64,000 nt of DNA, from the NCBI GenBank assembly GCA_002104945.1, contig MCFH01000010.1, forward strand, positions 372,001-436,000, written 5' to 3'. This DNA comes from Piromyces finnis (lineage: Eukaryota > Neocallimastigomycota > Neocallimastigomycetes > Neocallimastigales > Neocallimastigaceae). Positions 13,001 through 28,530 of this stretch are shown here, piece after piece; positions within the stretch are counted from its first letter, which is position 1; every line of letters starts with the position of its first letter. Under the pieces are notes generated by a model, which made no database searches, was not told the origin of the DNA, and saw only the letters and a list, made by a program, of their open reading frames with translations. A program made the position numbers and the translations under genes.

Positions 13001-14395
13001 CTTCCATACTAATCCATTCTTCAAGAGAATGTCCCTTAATATCCTTTAATGATTCTAATGATGGCGCAGGAATCTTTTTAATATAATAAATATATTAAAA
13101 TTAAAGTCAATTTTATTTTATTATTTAATTATAAATAATACGCACTTCACTATCAACAAGCATATCATCATAAGCTTCATCAGCTTGGTGTCTTCTTCTT
13201 CTTACAAGCATAGAAGCCATATCATCATCATCATCTTTATTTTATTTATTATAATTATATAATATTTATTAATAATACATATAATAAATTTTAATTGAAA
13301 ATTTTGATTATAATAAAAAAGAAAGCTAATTCTTTTAAGTACTTACCATCAATAAAAGCAGCTGGAAGATGTCCTTCAAGTCTGGCTTTTTCTCTATCTC
13401 TTTTATTAAGTTTAGCATCTACAATAGCTCTTTCCCCAATATCAAGTTCATTGTATTCATTATCATCAATATCGACTGCTTCATAATGATCTTTTTTTGC
13501 ATTTTCTCGATAATCTCTATCAAATTAATAAAATGAAGAAACATTGATTTATATTAAATAATTAATGAATATGATGTTTGTATTTCAATTTATATCAATT
13601 TCTTATTATTTAAAATTAAGATAAAATAAAATAATTCAATGAATATATATAAAGAAAGTCATACTTTTCCATATTATCACCAAATAAATCAACACCTTCA
13701 TCATCTTCAAGTTCATCATCATCTGGTAAATCTTGATATTCAGATGGTAATTCATTGACTTCAAAATCACTATCTTCTGAAAATGGTGGTAAATCAGTTG
13801 TTGGTGGTGGACTACTTGATTCCACTGTCGCTGTTGATTCTAATTCATCTCTAGTTCTCTTAGAATTTCCTCTTGATGACTGATTAGTAGTATATTTTAT
13901 TTAAAAGAAAAATAAATATATATATATATATATATTAATTATTTTCTCGTTTCATTTCATTTATTTTCAATTATTAGATTATTAATTTTATATTTTTTTT
14001 TATTAAAAAGTCATTTACACATATATTATAATCCAAATAATTTTTAATTTTATTAAATTTCTGAAAATAAAATTATTGTACTTTATTATTATTAAACTTA
14101 TTTTATTTATTTTAAATTGAAAATAAATGCTATTAGATAATAAGGAATTTGATGAATTTTTATATTGTTATCAAATTTATTGCAATAAGAAATTTAATTT
14201 TTATTAATGAAATGTATTTTTTTTTTAAATATATAGAATTAAACAATTTAAATATATTTTTTATTTTTTAATTTACATATCGTTTGTTGAATTCTGAATT
14301 AACATTCTCCATTCATTATAATAGTTTAATTAATTAAAAACGAAATAATTTTAAATTCATATGCCTATGTGAAATAATGAATTAACATTTACCAT
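10089..14395 (-). CDS. MCM2: DNA replication licensing factor MCM2
   Basis: Eleven exons (14393-14395, 13665-13879, 13347-13516, 13146-13234, 12676-13073, 12326-12533, 11905-12231, 11070-11756, 10638-10946, 10365-10526, 10089-10217) give 898 aa, the usual MCM2 length. The acidic N-tail has the MCM2-specific motif LPPF...DLFGDNMEK, which in the family precedes the histone-binding region. A CxxC-x19-CxxC zinc finger lies at residues 323-349 (CAKC, CPSC). The AAA+ core has Walker A GDPGTAKS (about 517-524), Walker B LIDEFD (about 579-584) and the arginine finger SRF (about 649). The winged-helix C-terminus ends with the conserved [14 protein letters not shown]2 is one of six subunits of the replicative MCM2-7 helicase. 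The first exon is only the ATG, before a 513-nt intron; it joins in phase with MSSRGNSKR but is the least certain part. Confidence 0.95.
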
Positions 14396-15468
14396 TTTAA
14401 TCAAATTATTAGGATATTGAATTTATTTGAAATTTGAATTATATAAAATGTAAGGTGGTTTAAATAATATAAATATGATATATTAATTGTTTAAATATTA
14501 TAATTTTTGTAAAGAAAGTCTTTATTTTTATAGCTATTTTTTTATTTGTAATATTTATAATAAAGTTTAAAATTATTAAATATATAGAAAGACTTTTCTT
14601 TATTTTTCATGAATAAGGAAAAGTCTTTTTCAAAAAGGAATAATAAATTAAAATATTAATAAATGGTAGGTCATATATATTTTTGAATTATCCATTGAAA
14701 TATTATATTTTGATTGGATATATATTATATTCATAATATATTAGATTATTTCAAAGTTTTAATAAATTTTAAAAGAAAAGTTTTGTAAATTTTGTTATCT
14801 TGTAATTATATGATTTATGTTAATGAAAATAGATACGATAAATAAGTAGTAGTATCAACCAAAAAATATTTTTTATTCACTAATTTTTATAATAATTATA
14901 CATATAATTTTAAAAATATCTTAATTATTAAAAGATAATTATAGTATATAGATAAATTTTTTAAAAAAATTGAAAAAAAAAATATAAAAAAATATTAAAT
15001 AGTTTTCTATAATTTCAAAAAGAAAATGTTTCAATTTTTATGAAAAATAAAAATGTTACACAAAATCTTTTATATTTTATTTTTATAGTAAACGTAATAT
15101 TTATTTATTATTTTCACTTTGTGGTTGAAAACTTTTTTTTTTGAATTATATATAAAATTAATATATAATTTATTTAAATACTTTGGGTAATCATTTTTAT
15201 TATATATTAATAAAATAACTAACATTTAAAATAAAAATAAAAAAAAAAGGAAATTATATATAGAAAAAAAACACTTATTTAAATATATGCATATTAATAA
15301 TGATTCACAAATAAAAAAATTTTTTTTCTTTTTTTAAATTTTTAAAAATTATTTAATAAATAATAAAAATTCTGATTACCATTTTATAAAATATATTTAT
15401 ATTTTTTTTAATAAAAAAAAAAAAACATTAACAATAATAGTAATTATGAAAATATAACATATAATTCA
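14396..15468. other. Intergenic region with one strong hairpin
   Basis: Spacer between the MCM2 5' end and the 3' end of the coiled-coil gene, both on the minus strand. It is A/T-rich and without coding frames. It holds an isolated inverted repeat at 14588-14628, listed separately. Confidence 0.5.
14588..14628. repeat. Inverted repeat (hairpin)
   Basis: AAAGACTTTTC at 14588-14598 pairs perfectly with GAAAAGTCTTT at 14618-14628. An inner helix CTTTATT/AATAAGG (one G-T pair) extends the stem and leaves a short loop. Its function is unknown. Confidence 0.6.
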
Positions 15469-19890
<4,422 letters not shown>

Positions 19891-22670
19891 TTTTAATCAC
19901 TTATTTTAATATTTCAAATTTTTCAATGATTGAGTTTTATTTCTAATTATAAGTATAATTTAAAAATTTTCAAATGTTAAAGAACTTTAAGAATTTATAT
20001 ATTATTTAAAAAAAAAAAAGTGAACTAATTTATTTAAATCTTTAAAACAAAGGTATATACTTACTATTATTATTATCTAATTTACAAATTTTAAATAAAA
20101 TATTTCTATAATTGTAATGTAACTCGCTTAAACATTAGTATTATAAATTTAATAAATCCGCTTTTTATATATAATTAAAAAGCTTATTTATTTATCTTTT
20201 AAAATTTACTTATTTATCTTTTTATTGTTAATAACTCTTTAGATTTTACTTTTTCCGCATATATATAATTTAAAATAATAAAATTTTATTATTTTCTTTT
20301 ATAATAACTTATTATGTAACAAAATAACTACTCTGGTTTTTCTATATTTATTAACCTTTAACAAAAAGTTTTCGGTATAATTAATAATTATTTTAAAAGT
20401 AATATTTTTAATATATATTTGTCTATCCGATTAAATACTTGTATATAAATTGGAAAATTAAAAAATGTTTACTAAATATTTAAAATAAATATTTTTGTTA
20501 TATTTTATAATTTAAATTTCTTGCGATTTTTATAAAAGACATATTTATATGTTATTTTATATATATAAGTATATATAAATAAAAATATTATTAATTACTA
20601 TAATTGTTTTTATTTATTATTTATTATTTATTTAATGTTGTTTCCTTTTTACTATTATGTGTGTATTTACTTTTTTTATTTTATTTTATTTTTTTTTTAG
20701 TTTGCTTTTTTTTTTTTTGGAAATTTGAATTTTTAAATATTTTACATAAATATTTTTTGAATGTATTTCTTTTATATTTTTATAATCTTTTTTTATTTAA
20801 TTATATGTAATCATATATTTATTTTGAAATTATAAAGAATGAAAAGAAAAGAAAAAAAAAGGAATGGTAATTATTTATTTACCATTATCTTTTGAATATT
20901 TACTTTAAATATATATAAAGTTTATTTAAAAGATATTAAAAGAAGTATATATTATATATACTTAAATTTTACTTTTATTTTTTTTACTTTTTTTTTTTTT
21001 TTCTAATTACAATTAAATTATATGATTAACATTAAAATCATTCATTCTTTTTAAACTTTTATTTTAAAAGAGAATTTATAATCCAATCTTTAAAAATTTT
21101 TTTATTATAGTTGATAAGTAAATATAAATAATATATTTACTTATTATATTAGAATACATTAATATATATTAATATTAATTAAATTTTAATTTACAAATTT
21201 AATTTTAAAGAGAAGAAATATATTATTATATTAAATCAATATAAATGTTTACGATTTATTAAAATAAAATTAAAAATTATGAAATAAGCTTTTACATAAA
21301 TTGATATATTATATTTCGAAAGTTTAATTAATATAATAATTATAATATTATATATAAAAAAAAGAATTTGGAATTTTTTTAAAACATTGAAATATTTTTG
21401 TGAAATAAAATATCCTATAGAACTTTTATATTATCTATGACCTATTTTTTTTTTTTTATTTCTTTTATATAAAAATTATAAGATATAAAAACATATTTAT
21501 AATATTTTAAAATTTGAGTACTATAAATATATTTTTTCTTTCTTTTTTTTTATTTTATAAATATTTAATCTATAATAAAATAATAACATTACATATATAA
21601 TATAATTTCATTGCTTTTTTAATACAATTATATTTTTAATGGAAAAACATTAAAATATAATTTTTTTCCCTTATCTTTAAATATATATATTATTTTTAAA
21701 TAAAATCTATAGTAATTCTATTCTAAAAAAATCGAAATTTACAATAATAGTATTAAAAATCATCATTTTTACAATTAAACTAAAAAAAGGTCGGATTTAA
21801 TTCTGTCCTTATGATTATATCAACTTTCTAGTATTAAAGTTCTTTGAACTCTTAAAGTATCAGATTGTTTACCTAATAAATAAGAATAAGTGCTAGATTT
21901 AATCCTCCATAAGACAGGATAGTTTTATACTACTAATAACTACTAATTAAATAGTAGATTTAAAAAAATGATTTATTATTTTTTATTATATCCATTATAT
22001 TATTCATATTATATATATGAAATCTTTAATTAATAATATAACATTACTTCTAATTTAATTCTATATTTTGATATTGATATAGAATTTCTTATTAGTGTAA
22101 TTTTCTATAGATATTTATACACAAAAGTAAATGATAATGATAGTTATAAACAAATTTAATAAAATTTAATAATAATTATAATATAATATCCTTTGAAAAA
22201 TATATCGAATAGTTTTAAAAAAATTAATAAGTATAATAACAATAAAAGTAAAAAAATAATTTTAATAAATAATTAAATTTTTTTTTTTGAAAAAAAAAAA
22301 AAAGGAATAAGAAAAGAAAGAAACATGAAGTAATAAGTTTTTTTTTTTTTTTTTTTTTTTGTAATAAAAAAAAGAGAAAAAAAAGTTTGATTAATACAAA
22401 ACATTTAATACATTTTAAATAATAATATCTTTTAAGAAAATATTTATTTTAATTACCAAAATCTAATATAAAATAATACATGTATTATTTTATATAATAT
22501 ATATATAATATATATAGTTAAAATGATTGGATTATTATGGACATAAATAGAATTCTAATTAAAAATAATATTTATTTAGTTATATTTATTATAATATAGA
22601 AAAATAACTTAAAATATACCAAATAAGTTCTAAATACATTTAATATTAATTATTTTATTATGAAGAAAAA
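19891..22670. other. Divergent intergenic region with one less AT-rich island
   Basis: This lies between the 5' ends of the coiled-coil gene (-) and the dsRBD/OAS-like gene (+), so it must contain both promoters. Nearly all of it is A/T homopolymers and TA repeats. One island at about 21786-21940 is clearly less A/T-rich and contains inverted repeats; it is listed separately. An open stretch at 20604-20810 is F/L/Y-only low complexity and not credible as a gene. Confidence 0.55.
21786..21940. repeat. Structured, less AT-rich island (possible SINE or ncRNA)
   Basis: Within a desert of almost pure A/T this segment has mixed sequence and several complementary arms: CTGTCCTTA near the left end against TAAGACAG near 21928, and AGTTC-TTT-GAACT at about 21840. 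It shares GGATTTAATTCT with the structured element at 29.7 kb. No protein frame is evident. A short interspersed repeat or an RNA gene are both possible. Confidence 0.3.
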
Positions 22671-25600
22671 ATGGATAAAAATTCTATTACTCATTTATAT
22701 GAATTTTGTCAACGAAAAAATTCAAAAGTAACATTATCTGATTTGACATTTGAATATTGTATGCGCTTATAATAATTTAACATACTTCTTTCCATAATTT
22801 AATAATTATAGAATATATTAATTAATTTATTTCAATACAAAAATATTATAATTACTTTACATTTTTTATTATTCATAATAATAAATGATTATTTTTTATA
22901 CTCTATTTTTAACAATTACTTATAACTATTAATAATATACAGTAACTGAAAATCAATTATATAATTGTAAAATTAAGATTTCAAATAAATGTATAAATAA
23001 AGAGTATTATGATTTGTCATTCTTTTCCAAGAGTAAAAAGGAAGCAAAAAATAAAATAGCGGAAGTGGTATACAAGGATTTAATTACAAATGGAGAATTA
23101 AAGTATATTCCATTTTCCATATTTGTATTATTTGTATATTTATTAATATTATATTAAATGCCGTTGCTGAAATAACATTTTTTATTAATATAATAAAATC
23201 AATATAGTAATAATAACGATGAAGATGATAATAAAAATTATATTGTAAAATTAAATGAATATTTACAGGACAAAAATACAAGTATCAATTTATCTGACGT
23301 TTCATTTATTTATGGTTGGTATTAATATTTTTTAATATAAATTAATATTACTATATTATTATATTATTATTTCATATTAATTATAAAAGAACTTATTAGA
23401 TATAAATAGTAATGATGGTACATACAATTGTATTGTAAAAATTGAAAAACGTAGTAAGGAATATAATTTTCATCTTCATTGTAAAAGTAAAAAAGCAGCA
23501 AAGAATGAAATATCTGAACATGTTTATAAAGCACTAACTGAAAAAACGTATTTACCATAAATAATATTGATTATAGATAATATTAATTATTTTATCTAAA
23601 TATCTAAATTATCTATTAATAATAAATATTTATTATAATACTAAATAATATAGAGATAATGATTTATTCAATGAAAGTATACGGAATATATTGTCAAAAA
23701 ATAGTATTAATATTGATGACTTAGAAATTGAAATCATGGAAGATAAAGATGAGGAGGAGGAGGAGGACAATCCAATAAAGTTAATATGTTTAATAAAATT
23801 TAAAAAATTTCCAAATAAATATTTTTTGAATATGGAACCCTTAACCAAAAATGAAATAAATGAAAATTTTATGGAATATCTAAGAAAAAATGATGAATTT
23901 ATATGTAATATTGAAAACAATAAAAAGAAAGGTAAGAGCAAATAAAAATATTATTATAAATAACATTTAAAAGTCATTATTATTAAATATACTAGATATT
24001 AGTTAGATAATAACCTAATATATTTTATTAATTTTTCTTTTTCTTTCTTTTCTTTTTTTTTTTATTTTATTTTATTTATAAAAAGAAAAAAGCGAATATA
24101 AAATAGAAGATTATGAGAAAATACATGGTATAAAATGTGAATTTAAAGATAATGATAATATTGAAGTCGGAAAAAAGAGTGTAAAATGTAGATATGAAAT
24201 ATTAGGAATTCTCTTAGGAGAAGGGAAAAAAAAAATTCATCAAAATTCAGATATTCAATTCTTAAAAGTGGATGCAGAAAAATCTGCCAAAGCAAAGGCG
24301 TTGGAAAAACTAAAGCAGCTAGAAAATAGTAGCCTTGATGAAGAGAAAGCCTTTATTTTATATAAAAATGAAATTAATTTGAAAATTAATAAAGAAATAT
24401 ATTATATAGCAATTAATGAACAAGAAACACAATATAATAGTTATATTCAAAATATTACTCAAAACTTTACATCAACATCATCTAAAAAAGAAGAAAAAAA
24501 ATACTTAAATGATATAAATAATATAATAACTGAGGAAATGAATAAAATAAAAAAAGAGAAAAAGTTCAATGGAAGTTATCTTATTAAAAAAATTAATAAT
24601 TACGAAGTTTGGAACTTAATTAACTATGAAATAATCCTTTTTATTGAATTCCAAATTCAATATATTAGTTATTGTAAAGAAAGAATATATAATGCTATAT
24701 GTTATAAATATAAAAAAGTGTTAGATGAATGTATGGAGGATGAAAATTTTGAAAAGGAAAATAAAATAAGATTTAGATTAAAAAATGGTTGTACTTTTTC
24801 AATATATATTGGATCTTCCTTATATGATAAATTATTAACAAAGCATATCATTTCATTTAAGGGATGCTTAGATATAGAAAGAAAATATATACAGTTTGTA
24901 ATTTTATGGTCTAACCTTGTATTATATCAAAAATTTGACGATAAAAAATACAGGGATTATTTCAATTTTCTCAAAGAGCAAGAAAGAATATTCACTACTT
25001 TAGCTTTATTTTCATGGGATTATACCATAAAAGTCATGAAAGTAATATTAATATTATCCTTTTTTAAAAAATTATTAAATAATACTAATTAAAAAAATTA
25101 TAATCAATTAACTAACTTATTATTATTATTTCATTTAATAATTTACTAATTTATAAATTTAAAATTAAAAAAAAGGAAATTGACAACAAAAATAAAAAAA
25201 ATATTTATATATATTCATTTATCACATTAATTAATGTTATTTTGAATTATATATCTGCAGAAATTTGCTGGTATGAGATTGAAAATATTAAACCTCCTTA
25301 CCTTATTGATCCAATATCTAATAGAAATTTAATAACATCTAAAAACCAATTTATTTGGAAAGCATATAAAAAATATTGCGAAAAAATTTATAATAAAGAT
25401 ACTAAAAGAGTTATATTATTTTCAGATGACAATAAAGAAAATGAGTATAAAATTTATTTCCAACCATATATTCAAGATAAGGAATCTTTTAATATTGAGC
25501 AAGTTTTCTTTAAAGTAAATTATAAAGAAAATATCATCACAGTAAAATCATCTTTATATCACATTCCGAAATATTCAAGAAACAAAGAAAAATTAAATGT

Positions 25601-26004
25601 TATATTCAATTCTCTACAATCTTACTTATTATTGAATATATATAATTCGGATAATTCTATTGAAATCCAGAATTTGAATAATGCAAAGGATGTTTTAAAA
25701 TTCGAGTAAGAAAAAAAAATTCTACTAATATTTTATTTATTTATTTTAATTTATATTAAATTTATTTAATATTAATATTATTGTTATTATTATTAATATA
25801 CAAAGTGATCTTAATAAAAGATTAACAAAAGAACTAAAATATAGAATTAAAGCATTTTTTACTAATTTCATAAAGGAAGATAAAATTAAAGAGAAAGATC
25901 CAGATGAATTAATGGAATTTAGGGACTATGAAAAAAATATATTATACTTTATTCTTGGTAATAATACAAATGTATCCATTACTATTATTGTGAAATTTAA
26001 ATAG
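22671..26004 (+). CDS. Four dsRBD-like repeats fused to an OAS-like (pseudo)nucleotidyltransferase
   Basis: Eight exons (22671-22758, 22943-23102, 23208-23314, 23400-23547, 23654-23931, 24086-25041, 25176-25705, 25806-26004) give 821 aa. Residues 1-80, 91-164, about 175-245 and 265-342 look like diverged dsRNA-binding domains. Repeat 1 has LYEFCQRK, a YNCKIKI strand and the helix SKSKKEAKNKIAEVVYKDL; repeats 2 and 4 keep KSKKAAKNE and AKAKALEKLKQL; repeat 3 is degenerate. Residues about 400-645 resemble an oligoadenylate-synthetase core: GSY (422-425), an aspartate-motif strand INYEIILF (439-446), the helix YIQFVILW (528-535), and the OAS C-terminal pattern ICWYEI...PPYLIDPISNRN (609-630). 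The expected acids are replaced (N440, E442, S499), so it is probably inactive. The last 165 residues are unrecognised. Exon phases are all consistent; the domain calls are inference by eye. Confidence 0.6.
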
Positions 26005-26168
26005 ACGAAAACATTATAATATAAATAGTATATATGCGTAGTATGTAAATAATATATATTATGAATATATGCTGTTTATATATATATTTATATTCTTAGT
26101 AATAATACAAATGTATCCATTAAAATAGACTAAAACATTATAATATAAATAGTATATATGCGTAGTAT
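25951..26168. repeat. Direct duplication of the dsRBD/OAS-like gene 3' end
   Basis: Positions 25951-26044, covering the last codons, stop and start of the 3' UTR, recur at 26092-26168 with a 17-nt deletion and a few substitutions. The second copy is followed at about 26198-26229 by an uninterrupted A run of about 31. This could be a retroposed mRNA 3' end or a local duplication. Confidence 0.8.
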
Positions 26169-26195
26169 TATCAACTAATATTATATAATATCAAG

Positions 26196-26243
<48 letters not shown>

Positions 26244-26279
26244 AACAGCATATATTCATAATATATATTATTTACATAC
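26041..26279. repeat. Foldback element with 47-bp perfect inverted arms
   Basis: The 47 nt at 26041-26087 are the exact reverse complement of 26233-26279. The 145-nt spacer holds the second copy of the gene 3' end and a long A run. No target-site duplication is obvious. It resembles a MITE or foldback element, or a palindrome formed by local inverted duplication. Confidence 0.85.
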
Positions 26280-26339
26280 ATATTGATACAATAAATAATA
26301 AATAAAAACAATAAAATATATATAAATAAAAATATAAAT

Positions 26340-28530
26340 ATAAAATAATTATTTAAGTTGCATAAAAGTTTAATGAACTCTGCAATTTGTACTGTGTGGG
26401 ATTGGTCCCTACCTAATAAATTAAATGAAATAAAAAGAAGGAACATCAGGTATGATAGTGTGGTGTCACTAAACTCTCCCATGAGTTCATAATGTTTTCA
26501 TTCGATGAAATACTAACATTGAACCCTATGTACGGAACACTGAGAATATTCCTTTGCCATATCGGTACGATGTCGGCGCTCTTGATTACGTTAGGTGTCT
26601 TACTAAACCTACCAAAAAATAGCTTCATAGAGCTACTAATGATAGGGATTATTTTAGTAAGAAAAGCCGTGAGACCCTCTACATATGGAACATGAGACCC
26701 CGATGAACTGTAAAGTTGTTCATTCAAATGTCTTTGTTCCACCTTATCGATTTGTAGCTCATCATAAGCTAAAGTTCCACCAAGAAGGAACGTAAAAATA
26801 TAGTTATAAATTGTTTTTCTTACTTCCGTTTCGGGGAGTAAGTATGTGATGAATTGATTCTTATATTTATTGTAAAAAAGGGTAAAAAGATCGTCAAGAA
26901 AGCTGAGTAAAGAAGTTCTGTACTCAGAGAATGCAAAACATTCTAATATCCAACGGTAAAAAGATTGTTCGTCATATCCGCAACATGGACAGACATGAGG
27001 GCAGTTAGGAGTAACTCTATTACTGGCAATAGCAATTCGGGTAGTGTATTCATAACCGCATCGAATACGAATAATCCAGGTAATTCCTAAATATAAGTGA
27101 GGCTTGTTGAAACCGATATGCATTGGACGATTTGAATTAAGGAATTTGTTGTTAGTATATCTGATGGCTTTATTTCCATCATTTAGGCTACCTATTATTC
27201 CAATAATATTCTCTAATATCTTTAGTACTTTTAATATTTATTTTCATAAGCTGAACAAGATTCTTTGGCCCAAGAGTAATGAGACATAGGAGGAATAGAT
27301 CGGACGAGATTTTTAATAATGCAATTTAATTTTCTCCATTTAACAAAGCATTTCACTTGTTGCACAGCACAAATACCTGAAAGGGTAGGAATCTTCATAT
27401 CTCTTGTAAGAGCATACAGACTAATAAATGAATTTCGTTCAAAAGCAAAATCTTTGTTGTTAAGAATTTATTTCAAAAGACATTTCATTTAAATTAGCCT
27501 AATCAAGGACTAGATTGAGCATCTTTTGAAGGTTCTTCTTGCTAAGAGCAATCAGAACAATGGCATCAGCGAAAAGGCCACCACAGCAACGTTTATTTCC
27601 TAAGCTAACTCCAAGCCTTTCACATTTATTTAAAATATAATTGATGAAGAGATTAAATAGAATAGGAAAAAGAGGATATCCTTGTCTTACACCACGATTG
27701 ATAGGGAATTCAAAGAAGAAAATTTAAAGGAAAAGTCACTTATGTTACTTTTCTAGACCTTAAAAAAGCATACGACTCAGTTCCTATTTTTAATATCCTT
27801 ACAAAGTTATATAAATTAGGTATACGTAGTAAGTGTTTTGATTTTCTCAATAATCTCTACTCTATCCCAAAAGCTCGTGCATGTTTCTTGGATATGCTTT
27901 CTAATGGAAATAAATAAGCTAATGCATTCTTCTTTATTGCGAAAACCAAATTGCTCAGGTCTTATAAAATTATGAGAAAGAACATACTTTGAAATTCTAT
28001 CAGTTACGATTTTTGAAATGATTTTAAGACCTACGTTGATGAGAGAAATTCCACGATAATTATTACAATCTGAAAGATCGCCTTTCTTTGGAATAGAAAC
28101 AATGGAAGCAGAGTTCCATTTCAAAGAAAAGGATCCATTCCAGATTATATTAAAAATTAATTTAAGACAATTTCCAGAAGACTTATGTTCTTTTTCCAGT
28201 TCTTTGTTACAAAAGAAAGCTTTGAGGAATTCAAAGCTTCAGGATTGGCACGTTTATGTACTGGTTTATAGTTCAGCAGGTATGGGGAGGAAATTGCATT
28301 ACCACAGAGGAATTGGCTGTTACCTACTTCTTGAAGGCAGACACATACAGGTTTGAAAACAGAGATGAAGTATAAAACACCGTCCTTTTTCTCAGGGTTC
28401 CAACCATTGATGTTCCAGCAAATACATAAATTGAAAAAGGAAGCATTAGAACTTAAGTGACTAAAATAGAAATCGTCAGAGAGTGGACCACGACGTAAGG
28501 TAGGTACAGTACAATTGGTATTGTTCATTT
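26340..28530 (-). mobile_element. Decayed non-LTR retrotransposon (LINE) with internal inversion
   Basis: Read on the minus strand, 28528-28157 encodes an AP-endonuclease-type start (CWNINGW, then VCVCLQEVGNS). The reverse transcriptase follows: IPKKGDLSDCNNYRGISLI and FIRPEQFGFR at about 28130-27900, then the finger/palm region GVRQGYPLFPILFNLFIN at about 27710-27620. The catalytic box reads FADA instead of FADD (27562-27573). The C-terminus has the usual cysteine cluster (CPCCGYDEQ...ILEC, without the expected His) and ends with a GRDQSHTVQIAEFIKLLC-type tail near 26370. Frameshifts and stops break the frame, and part of the palm is inverted. EN-RT-Cys order is that of L1/Tx1-like elements. 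The element is dead and 5'-incomplete or degraded. Confidence 0.85.
27722..27900 (+). mobile_element. Inverted reverse-transcriptase segment inside the LINE
   Basis: On the plus strand this piece reads VTYVTFLDLKKAYDSVPIF, the RT motif A with its catalytic Asp, and continues to LYSIPKARACF. The sequence on both sides encodes RT on the minus strand, and this segment is exactly what is missing between FRNKEEC...SIRK and FPINRGVRQG. It has therefore been flipped in place after or during insertion. Confidence 0.8.

Noticed and set aside
26198-26229. A run as the poly(A) tail of the LINE
   Set aside because: The LINE is on the minus strand, so its tail would appear as T on the plus strand; the A run has the orientation of the dsRBD/OAS-like gene instead.
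26340-28530. LINE as an active element or domesticated gene
   Set aside because: Frame breaks, the FADA catalytic box and an inverted palm segment make it clearly defunct.
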